Assembly (NCBI GenBank): GCA_017404505.1
Contig: JAFRCE010000026.1
Coordinates: 115,262-179,261 of the forward strand
Reading direction: 5' to 3'
DNA from: Solobacterium sp.
GTDB lineage: Bacteria; Bacillota_I; Bacilli_A; Erysipelotrichales; Erysipelotrichaceae
Length of the DNA stretch: 64,000 nt
Shown: positions 57,687 to 64,000 of the stretch, in pieces
Layout: every line of letters starts with the position of its first letter
Numbering within the stretch: the stretch's first letter is position 1
The notes under the pieces: generated by a model
What the model was told of the DNA's origin: nothing
Databases searched by the model: none
The model's input: only the letters and a program-made list of their open reading frames with translations
Made by a program: the position numbers and the translations under genes

Positions 57687-57719
57687 TTCTCAGCCTCCTA
57701 TTAAAAAAAACGCCATTAC

Positions 57720-57748
57720 ATTATAGGATAAGAGAGATGCTTTTGCAA
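57720..57748 (-). promoter_or_regulatory. Promoter of the PrsA-like gene pair
   Basis: On the minus strand TTGCAA and TATAAT with a 17-base spacer, just upstream of the AGGAGG site of the 57686 gene. Confidence 0.7.
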
Positions 57749-57778
57749 TTTCGTTATATGAATCTTATGTGAAATAAA

Positions 57779-57826
57779 GCCCTTTTCAGCCATTTTGCCT
57801 TTTTTGTTGGAAAAGGGCGGCTGAAT
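57779..57826. repeat. Overlapping inverted repeats upstream of the suf operon
   Basis: GCCCTTTTC/GAAAAGGGC and TTCAGCC/GGCTGAA share their left-arm bases, so only one hairpin can form at a time. It is upstream of the predicted suf promoter, so it is not clearly transcribed. Confidence 0.5.
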
Positions 57827-57891
57827 AATCGTAATTCAACACGAAGCAGTGGAATAATGATATAATCCGATGCGAACGAAGGTAAGTAACA

Positions 57892-58731
57892 ATGAAAACA
57901 CTTGAAATCAGAAATCTGCATGTAAAAGTTGAAGATAAAGAAATCCTGAAGGGCGTCGATCTGACGGTCCGGGAAAACGAGATCCATGCATTAATGGGCC
58001 CGAACGGCAACGGCAAATCAACCCTGCTGGCGGCCATTATGGGCAATCCCAAATACGAAGTGACAGAAGGCGAGATCATCTACGACGGCAAGGATCTGCT
58101 GGCCATGCCGGTCAACGAGCGTTCGATCGCCGGTCTGTTTCTGGCGATGCAGTATCCCCAGGAGATCCCCGGCGTCACCAACAGTGACTTCCTGCGAGCG
58201 GCCATGAATGTCAGAAGAGAATCACCGGTTTCGCTTTTCGCGTTCATCAAGGCAATGGAAAAGACCATCAATGATTTACAGATGAAAGAAGACCTGGCGC
58301 ACCGTTTCCTGAACGAAGGTTTCTCCGGCGGTGAGAAGAAGCGCAATGAGATCGTTCAGATGGAACTGCTGAGACCTTCTCTGGCCATGCTGGACGAAAT
58401 CGACTCCGGCCTGGACGTCGACGCTATCAAGATCGTCGGCGACGCGATCACGAAGCTGCGCGAGGAAACCGGCATGTCGATCATCGTCGTATCCCATTAC
58501 GAACGCTTCCTGGAAATGATCCGTCCGCAGTTCACCCACGTTCTGGTCGACGGCCGCATCATCTGCAGCGGCGGTCCGGAAATGGCGCAGCGCATTGACA
58601 GCGAAGGCTATGACTGGATCTATAAGGAATACAATGTCGTACCGGCCGCGGAAGCGGAGGAAACCGGCAAGCGTCCGGCTTCGATCGGTGTATGCGCCGT
58701 GCGTGAATCGGTGAAAGGTGCGGCTGAATAA
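57892..58731 (+). CDS. sufC: Fe-S cluster assembly ATPase SufC
   Basis: The 279-residue ATPase belongs to the SufBCD scaffold complex. The ABC motifs are intact: Walker A GPNGNGKSTL, signature FSGGEKKRNE, Walker B LAMLDEIDSGLD and the H-loop VSHYERF. The spacing of the P-loop and the SGLDVDAIKIV segment are typical of SufC. A predicted -10 TATAAT lies about 25 bases upstream and an AAGGTAAG ribosome site precedes the start. It is the first gene of sufCDSUB and overlaps sufD by one base. Confidence 0.96.
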   Translation: MKTLEIRNLHVKVEDKEILKGVDLTVRENEIHALMGPNGNGKSTLLAAIMGNPKYEVTEGEIIYDGKDLLAMPVNERSIAGLFLAMQYPQEIPGVTNSDFLRAAMNVRRESPVSLFAFIKAMEKTINDLQMKEDLAHRFLNEGFSGGEKKRNEIVQMELLRPSLAMLDEIDSGLDVDAIKIVGDAITKLREETGMSIIVVSHYERFLEMIRPQFTHVLVDGRIICSGGPEMAQRIDSEGYDWIYKEYNVVPAAEAEETGKRPASIGVCAVRESVKGAAE

Positions 58732-59537
58732 TGGAAACCATCCGCGCATCACAGGAAATCCTTCTGCAGGAAGGCTACAACGCATTTGAAATCGACACGG
58801 CGGAGGCGCTGGAACTGAAGCTCACCGTTTCCCGGCCGTGCGATGTTTTCGTGCGGATCCGCAAAGCACCGAAACTACGGGTGGAAACAACGGTACGGGA
58901 AGGTGTCAGAGCCGCCATCCTGTTCTACAACAGTTCGGATGAAACCGTCCGTTCGGAAGAATCCTTCACTGTTTTCAAAGACGCCGATCTGACGGTCGCC
59001 TATGGCGAATGCAGCCATGGTGACGTTTACCGCAACAGCCGCGTCGACCTGCGGGAAAGCGGCGCGAAAGCGCTGCTCAGCAGTGCCTCGCTGGTCAATG
59101 AACGCAAGGAATACAATATCGAAGTCGCGAATCTCGCCCCGCATACCTTCGGAGAGATCCGCAATTACGCCGTTGTTCTTTCGTCCGGCCGGCTGATGAT
59201 CGACGCCATCGGCCGCATTGTCAAAGGCGCGTACCGTTCGGAAAGCCATCAGACTTCCCGGGCTCTGTCCTTTGCGGACGGCCAGCGTTCCGAGATCCTT
59301 CCGGAACTTCTGATCGACGAGAACGACGTGCAGGCCAGTCATGCCATGTCGATCGGCCGTGTCGATGAAGACCAGCTGTATTACATGATGTCGAGAGGCC
59401 TTTCAATCGAGCAGTGCACGAGTCTGATCAGCACCGGCTATCTGATGCCGATCACGGAAATACTCAGCAACGAGGAACTGCGCAGCAGTCTGGCCGAGGA
59501 AATGGAAAGGAAGATCAGTGAATTATGTTCGATGTAG
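58731..59537 (+). CDS. sufD: Fe-S cluster assembly protein SufD (short form)
   Basis: The 268-residue protein matches the C-terminal beta-helix core of SufD: RNSRVDLRESGAKALLSSASLVNERKEYNIEVANLAPHTFGEIRNYAVVLSSG and then DENDVQASHAMSIGRVDEDQLYYMMSRGLSIEQ, the family signature. The N-terminal 70-100 residues of standard SufD are missing. It starts by TAATG overlap with sufC and overlaps sufS by 13 bases. It works with SufB and SufC. Confidence 0.9.
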   Translation: METIRASQEILLQEGYNAFEIDTAEALELKLTVSRPCDVFVRIRKAPKLRVETTVREGVRAAILFYNSSDETVRSEESFTVFKDADLTVAYGECSHGDVYRNSRVDLRESGAKALLSSASLVNERKEYNIEVANLAPHTFGEIRNYAVVLSSGRLMIDAIGRIVKGAYRSESHQTSRALSFADGQRSEILPELLIDENDVQASHAMSIGRVDEDQLYYMMSRGLSIEQCTSLISTGYLMPITEILSNEELRSSLAEEMERKISELCSM

Positions 59538-60742
59538 AAAAGATCCGTCAGGATTTTCCCATGCTGAGAAACCGTCCTGATCTGCTTTATTTTGACAATG
59601 CCGCCACGACCTACAAGCCGCAGTCTGTCATTGACGCTGTCTGCGGTTTCTGGACCGGCTATACGTCCAACGTGGAACGCGGCGATTACGAGACAGCCGT
59701 GAAGGCGGACCGCGCCTATGATCATACCCGTGAGATCATCGGCCGCTTTATCAACTGTGATCCGAAGGAAGTCGTCTTCACCGCCAATATTTCCCATTCC
59801 CTGAACCAGATCGCCTTCGGCATCGGCCGCTGGCTGAAAGAGGGTGACGTGGTTCTGACCACGGAAGCGGAACACGCCTCCAATCTTCTGCCCTGGTATC
59901 GTCTGCAGGAAGACAAGGGCATTAAGATCGAATATGTGCCGGTGGACAGACAGGGTGTCTGCCACATCGAAGATTTCCGGAGAGCCATGCATGAGGGCGT
60001 CAAGGTCGTCACGATGGCGCATGTCACCAATGTGCTCGGTTCTCTGCAGCCGATTAAGGAAATCGCCGCGGCTGCCCATGAATACGGAGCGCTGATGGTC
60101 GTTGACGGTGCCCAGTCAGTGCCGCATCGGCCGACCGATGTCAGGGAACTGGACGTTGATTTCCTCGGTTTCTCCTCGCATAAGATGTGCGGCCCGGACG
60201 GTGTCGGTGTTCTCTACGGCAGATATGAGCTGCTGCAGAAGATGGATCCGATTTTCCTTGGCGGCGGTATGAACGCCCGCTTCCAGTCCGACGGCAGTAT
60301 CATCTACAAAGACGCGCCGCAGAAATTCGAAGCCGGCACGCCGAACATCGAAGGCGTCATCGGTCTGGGCGCGGCGGCGGAATACCTGATGGATCTGGGC
60401 ATGGAAAACATCCAGGCCTATGAAAAGGAACTGCGTGCCTATTTCGCGGAAAAGATCAGAGCGCTGGACAATATCGAGTTCTACAACCCCGACAACGTTT
60501 CCGGACCGATCACGTTCAACGCGAAAGGTGTCTTCTCACAGGACGCGGCCGGCTTCCTCGGCAGTAAGAACATCTGCGTGCGTTCCGGCAATCACTGCGC
60601 CAAGATCCTGCATGAGGTCATCGGCACGGACCAGACCCTGCGGGCATCCCTGTACTTTTACAATACAAAAGAAGAAATCGACCGTTTCATCGAAGCGGCG
60701 AAAGATATCACACTGGAAAATGCCATCGGTATTTTCTTCTAG
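59525..60742 (+). CDS. sufS: Cysteine desulfurase SufS
   Basis: The 405-residue PLP enzyme takes sulfur from cysteine for Fe-S cluster assembly. Landmarks are NAATTYKPQSVIDAV, the PLP-binding lysine in SSHKMCGPDGVGVLYG, and the active-site cysteine loop VRSGNHCAK near residue 360. The length fits SufS/CsdA class II desulfurases. It overlaps sufD by 13 bases and is followed by sufU at 11 bases, matching the SufS-SufU pairing in Bacillota. Confidence 0.96.
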   Translation: MFDVEKIRQDFPMLRNRPDLLYFDNAATTYKPQSVIDAVCGFWTGYTSNVERGDYETAVKADRAYDHTREIIGRFINCDPKEVVFTANISHSLNQIAFGIGRWLKEGDVVLTTEAEHASNLLPWYRLQEDKGIKIEYVPVDRQGVCHIEDFRRAMHEGVKVVTMAHVTNVLGSLQPIKEIAAAAHEYGALMVVDGAQSVPHRPTDVRELDVDFLGFSSHKMCGPDGVGVLYGRYELLQKMDPIFLGGGMNARFQSDGSIIYKDAPQKFEAGTPNIEGVIGLGAAAEYLMDLGMENIQAYEKELRAYFAEKIRALDNIEFYNPDNVSGPITFNAKGVFSQDAAGFLGSKNICVRSGNHCAKILHEVIGTDQTLRASLYFYNTKEEIDRFIEAAKDITLENAIGIFF

Positions 60743-60753
60743 GAGGTTGTTTT

Positions 60754-61212
60754 ATGAGCAATACGAACAGTCTGCTGGCTGATCCGGAAATCCTGCGCGA
60801 ACTGATCATGGACCATTATCAGTATCCGCATCATCATAAACTGAAAGAGGATGACCGCTATATGATGAAGCATATGGCGTCCGATTCCTGCATCGACGAC
60901 ATCAAGGTTCAGGCCCGTATCGAAAACGGCATCATCGAAGATGTCTGTTTCGACGGTGTTGCCTGCACGATCAGCACGGCCTCCACTTCCATGATGACCG
61001 AACTTCTGCGCGGCAAGACAACAGCGGAAGCCAAAGAGATCATGAAGAATTATTTCAACATGGTCGACGCCAAGGAATACGACGGTGATATTCTCGAAGA
61101 GGCCATTGCCTTCAAGAATGTCTACCGTCAGGCAAACCGCATCAAGTGCGCCACCATCGGCTGGCGGGCGATGCAGGAGCTGATCGAAGAAAGTGAGAAG
61201 GGCAATGAGTGA
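60754..61212 (+). CDS. sufU: Sulfur transfer/scaffold protein SufU
   Basis: The 152-residue SufU receives sulfur from SufS. The three conserved cysteines are visible in [31 protein letters not shown] and [13 protein letters not shown], with the zinc-binding Asp near the first. The start has AGGAGG eleven bases upstream. The stop overlaps the start of sufB by 8 bases. Confidence 0.95.
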   Translation: MSNTNSLLADPEILRELIMDHYQYPHHHKLKEDDRYMMKHMASDSCIDDIKVQARIENGIIEDVCFDGVACTISTASTSMMTELLRGKTTAEAKEIMKNYFNMVDAKEYDGDILEEAIAFKNVYRQANRIKCATIGWRAMQELIEESEKGNE

Positions 61213-62620
61213 AGCCAACAAGAACAATGAGGCCATCTATTCCCAGGACGATTATAAATACGGCTTTCATGACGACGTGGAATCGATCATTGACACCGGC
61301 AAGGGACTCAATGAGGAAATCGTCAGAAAGATCTCTGCATATAAGAACGAACCGGAATGGATGACGGAATTCCGCGTCAAGGCGTTCCATACGTTTGAGA
61401 AGATGGACATGCAGACATGGGGCCCGGATCTCAGCGATATCGATTTCCAGGATTTCACGTATTACCGCAAGGTTTCCCAGGATACCGAGAAGAGCTGGGA
61501 CGACGTTCCCGAAGAAGTCAAGAAGACCTTTGAGCGGCTCGGCATTCCGGAAGCGGAACGCAAATATCTGGCCGGTGTCACGACCCAGTACGAGTCGGAA
61601 GCGGTTTATCACAACATGCTGGACGAAGTGCGCTCCAAAGGTGTCATCTTCCTTGACATCGACAGCGCCCTGAAAGAATATCCGGATCTTTTTAAGAAAT
61701 ATTTCGCGACGATCGTGCCGCCGTCTGACAACAAGCTGGCGGCTCTGAACAGCGCCGTGTGGTCAGGCGGATCCTTCATCTACGTGCCGAAAGGCGTGAA
61801 GCTTGAGAAGCCGCTGCAGTCCTATTTCCGTATCAACTCGGAAGCGATGGGCCAGTTTGAACGTTCCATCATCATCGTCGACGACGGTGCCGAATGTTCC
61901 TATGTGGAAGGCTGCACCGCGCCGCAGTATTCGCGTGACTCGATGCACGCGGCGGTCGTCGAAGTATTCGTCGGCGAAGGCGCGAAGTGCCGTTATTCGT
62001 CCGTTCAGAACTGGTCAGCCAACATTCTGAACCTGGTTACCAAACGTGCCAAAGTCGCCGCCCACGGTGTCATGGAATGGATCGACGGCAATATTGGCTC
62101 CCGTATTTCCATGAAGTATCCGGCCTGCATTCTGGCCGGGGACTATGCCCGCGGCCTGTGCATTTCGATCGCTGTCGGCTCCCGGAACCAGTATCAAGAT
62201 ACCGGCGCCAAGATGATCCATCTGGCTCCGCATACATCTTCCTCGATCGTTTCCAAGTCGATTTCCCGCAACGGCGGTGTCACGAACTTCCGTGACTGGA
62301 TCCGCTTCGGACGCAAAGCCGACTATGCCAAAGCCAAAATCGAATGCGATACCCTGATCCTCGACAAGATCTCGCGTTCCGATACGATTCCGCTGAACAT
62401 CAGCGAAAACAGCACTTCGATCATTGAACATGAAGCAAAGGTATCCAAGATCAGTGAAGACGAGCTCTTCTATCTGATGTCCAGGGGTCTCTCCGAAGAA
62501 CAGGCGACGGAGATGATCGTGATGGGCTTCCTGGAGCCGTTTACAAGGGAACTGCCGATGGAGTACGCGGTGGAACTGAACCAGCTGCTCAAGATCGACA
62601 TGTCGGATTCCATTGGATAA
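61205..62620 (+). CDS. sufB: Fe-S cluster assembly protein SufB
   Basis: The 471-residue SufB is the main scaffold of the SUF system. Key segments are [21 protein letters not shown] at the N-terminus, [42 protein letters not shown] (cysteine cluster ligand candidates), and [36 protein letters not shown] at the end. The ATG at 61205 has GAGAAGG close by and overlaps sufU by 8 bases, so an in-frame ATG at 61193 is less likely. It overlaps the next gene by 8 bases. Confidence 0.96.
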   Translation: MSEANKNNEAIYSQDDYKYGFHDDVESIIDTGKGLNEEIVRKISAYKNEPEWMTEFRVKAFHTFEKMDMQTWGPDLSDIDFQDFTYYRKVSQDTEKSWDDVPEEVKKTFERLGIPEAERKYLAGVTTQYESEAVYHNMLDEVRSKGVIFLDIDSALKEYPDLFKKYFATIVPPSDNKLAALNSAVWSGGSFIYVPKGVKLEKPLQSYFRINSEAMGQFERSIIIVDDGAECSYVEGCTAPQYSRDSMHAAVVEVFVGEGAKCRYSSVQNWSANILNLVTKRAKVAAHGVMEWIDGNIGSRISMKYPACILAGDYARGLCISIAVGSRNQYQDTGAKMIHLAPHTSSSIVSKSISRNGGVTNFRDWIRFGRKADYAKAKIECDTLILDKISRSDTIPLNISENSTSIIEHEAKVSKISEDELFYLMSRGLSEEQATEMIVMGFLEPFTRELPMEYAVELNQLLKIDMSDSIG

Positions 62621-63134
62621 AAAAACAGCCCGCAGGCTTGGTCTTGCGGCCCGTAAAAACATACCGTGTGATGTCCGTGATGAGAAAAACAGAATCATCA
62701 CGGACATTCTTGTTCATAAGATCGAAGGGGCGCATTGCGTCGGCTGCTATGTGACCCTCAATGACGAAGCCGATACCATACCGCTGATCAGTCATTGCTT
62801 TGCCTCCGGCATCCGGGTGGCGGTGCCCAAAGTGACCGGCAATACCCTGACCTTTTATGAGATCGGTTCGCTTGCCGATCTGAAAGAGGGCACGTTTCAT
62901 GTCCGGGAGCCGATCACGGATACCGTCGTGCGGCCGGAAGAAACCGATGTCATGATCGTGCCGCTTTCCGCCTTTGACGAGGCGAATCACAGGACCGGCT
63001 ACGGCCGCGGCTATTACGACAGTATCCTGAAAAGATGCCGCCGGAAGATCGGCGTCGCCTTTGCGGAACAGAAAGTTGAAAGAATAGAAACGGATCCCTG
63101 GGACGTGGATCTGGATGAGGTGGTCTGTGCATAA
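62613..63134 (+). CDS. 5-formyltetrahydrofolate cyclo-ligase
   Basis: The 173-residue enzyme converts 5-formyl-THF to 5,10-methenyl-THF, returning folate to one-carbon metabolism. It is recognised by [13 protein letters not shown] at the start, [34 protein letters not shown] with the substrate/ATP GxGxGYYD motif, and the C-terminal [24 protein letters not shown]. It starts with TTG at 62613, the only in-frame choice giving a full N-terminus, overlapping sufB by 8 bases. No folate link to SUF is obvious beyond cotranscription. Confidence 0.9.
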   Translation: MDKKTARRLGLAARKNIPCDVRDEKNRIITDILVHKIEGAHCVGCYVTLNDEADTIPLISHCFASGIRVAVPKVTGNTLTFYEIGSLADLKEGTFHVREPITDTVVRPEETDVMIVPLSAFDEANHRTGYGRGYYDSILKRCRRKIGVAFAEQKVERIETDPWDVDLDEVVCA

Positions 63135-63831
63135 TATCAGATGTGTGCTGTTTGATCTGGGCTGGACGCTTGTCAAACCGTCGAGCGGCGACTGGACATT
63201 CACAAACGCTTTTCAGAAGATGTTTCCGGCCGGAACGTACGGCGCCTGGACGGAGCCGCGCTGGCAGCAGGCGTTCCGGAAAGCCTACGTGCCGCTGCAG
63301 GAGAACCCGTATATGAAGGATGTCAGCGAGCAGATCCGCCGCTATACTTCCTTTTTCCATCAGCTGGTCCGGGAAGCCGGCTATGAGATCAGTCCTGCGG
63401 ACGCCCGTTATCTGGCGGAGGATATTTCCTGCAACGACGAGAACATGTATCTGATCGAGACGGCGGAGGAAACGCTGCGGAAACTGAGGGAAGAAGGATA
63501 CAGGACCGGTGTGATTTCCGACACCTGGCCGAACATCGAAAGCCAGCTGCGGTATCTCGGCATCGATCAGTACTTCGATCAGCTGACCTACAGTTACCGG
63601 CTGGGCTGTTCAAAGCCGGATCCGGCCATGTTCGAAGATGCGGTAAACAAAGCCGGCATGGCGGCCGATCAGATCCTGTTCGTCGACGATCTGGCGCGCA
63701 ATCTCGCGGCGGCGGAAAAAACCGGCATGCACGGCGCCTTGAGCACCGCAGATCCCCGCACGAAGGAAGATCCCCGTTTTCCTTCCGTCCGGAAACCGGC
63801 TGACGTATTTACCATCCTGAAAGCAGACTGA
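63115..63831 (+). CDS. HAD family hydrolase
   Basis: The 238-residue protein has a HAD fold: motif I FDLGWTLVKPSS, a helical cap, motif II GVISDTWPN with a Ser/Thr, and motif III with Lys near SKPDPAMF, plus motif IV ILFVDDLARNLAAAEKTG. Motif I reads DLGWT, without the second Asp of phosphatase DxDx(T), as in HDHD3-like proteins, so catalysis is uncertain. The start could be ATG 63115 or GTG 63127; both overlap the cyclo-ligase. It is the last gene of the suf-led run. Confidence 0.82.
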   Translation: MRWSVHNIRCVLFDLGWTLVKPSSGDWTFTNAFQKMFPAGTYGAWTEPRWQQAFRKAYVPLQENPYMKDVSEQIRRYTSFFHQLVREAGYEISPADARYLAEDISCNDENMYLIETAEETLRKLREEGYRTGVISDTWPNIESQLRYLGIDQYFDQLTYSYRLGCSKPDPAMFEDAVNKAGMAADQILFVDDLARNLAAAEKTGMHGALSTADPRTKEDPRFPSVRKPADVFTILKAD

Positions 63832-63847
63832 GTCTGCTTTTTTTTGC
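63820..63847 (+). terminator. Terminator of the suf-led operon
   Basis: AAAGCAGACT (63820-63829) pairs with AGTCTGCTTT (63831-63840) and is followed by a T-run. The stop codon of the HAD gene lies in the stem. Confidence 0.88.
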
Positions 63848-63931
63848 CAAAAAGGCAAAAAAAAAACAAGCCGTTAAAGCAAAGTGTTGGTAAAAGTGCA
63901 GGAAAATGCAAATAGGTTTATCATTATGAAT

Positions 63932-63990
63932 GCCAGACCAAATAAAGGATGTTTTTAAGCAGTAACTCAGTCCTTGGTTCTTGGTCTGGC
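63932..63990. repeat. Long inverted repeat at the window end
   Basis: GCCAGACCAA (63932-63941) and TTGGTCTGGC (63981-63990) are a perfect 10-bp inverted repeat around an inner AAGGA/TCCTT pair (63945-63949, 63971-63975). No coding frame is seen. The sequence CTGGCGACTTCCC (63986-63998) resembles CTGGCGACTCCC inside the 6S-like RNA at 39071-39082. The structure may continue beyond the window. Confidence 0.5.
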
Positions 63991-64000
63991 GACTTCCCTA

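Noticed and set aside
55659..57704. 681-residue plus-strand frame across the two PrsA-like genes
   Set aside because: It is antisense to two genes with signal peptides, parvulin motifs, proper ribosome sites and a terminator; its composition is valine/glycine-rich and unlike a protein domain.
1..64000. CRISPR arrays, insertion sequences or prophage
   Set aside because: No regularly spaced repeats, transposase, integrase or phage structural genes were seen. The only notable terminal inverted repeat is at 63932-63990 and has no linked transposase in view.

Overview
The window looks like a chromosomal segment of a low-copy, Gram-positive Bacillota, most plausibly class Erysipelotrichia. This is inferred from gene content and was not tested by phylogeny. 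The DNA has a moderately high GC content and is packed with short-spaced or overlapping genes. Markers of this type of cell include MurT/GatD, a YneF-type UPF0154 protein, DUF177 directly ahead of rpmF, fused SecDF, a T-box ahead of hisS-aspS with a 6S-like RNA after aspS, SUF with SufU, a PFOR, and ECF-type vitamin uptake. No outer-membrane genes, insertion sequences, prophage genes or CRISPR array were seen. The window is mostly core chromosome, so most findings concern regulation or unusual protein architecture rather than a cargo island.

Layout: 1-2.3 kb holds sugar metabolism (aldose epimerase, nagB), thioredoxin and a small lipoprotein. 2.4-7.3 kb is a polyamine uptake operon led by its own cupin-type regulator (regulator-potABCD); its PotA carries an unusual Ig-like double insert. 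At 7.4-7.5 kb two tRNA genes (Leu, Cys) lie on the minus strand. 7.7-13.6 kb contains an unknown protein, SurE, a Na/Pi cotransporter behind a riboswitch-like leader with a terminator, an SGNH hydrolase, a GNAT and a nitroreductase. 13.6-16.8 kb (minus strand) has a double flavodoxin, HtrA and a rhomboid protease. 16.9-19.2 kb has an SseB-like protein, a GNAT/pyrophosphatase-like fusion and an FmdE-like protein. 19.2-21 kb (minus) has an ECF S component and tmcAL, divergent from a lipase-like hydrolase.

22-28 kb is DUF177-rpmF followed by a short division/cell-wall cluster (mraZ-rsmH-ftsL-PBP-mraY) with apparent MraZ boxes. 27.9-35.7 kb has a ComN-like protein, secDF, a HAD phosphatase, recJ, apt and the stringent-response relA. 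35.7-39.5 kb has the T-box-controlled hisS-aspS, a 6S-like RNA and yneF. 39.6-43.2 kb is a large PFOR gene. 43.3-47.1 kb is an AraC regulator divergent from an alpha-L-rhamnosidase.

47.3-54.5 kb is an envelope-oriented run: a glycosyltransferase, a membrane flippase-like protein, a second glycosyltransferase, recX, a YhaM-type nuclease and murT-gatD. 54.5-57.7 kb (minus) has HIT, nitroreductase and two PrsA-like foldases. 57.9-63.8 kb is the sufCDSUB operon continuing into 5-formyl-THF cyclo-ligase and a HAD hydrolase. The last 170 bases hold a long inverted repeat that may begin another structured RNA.
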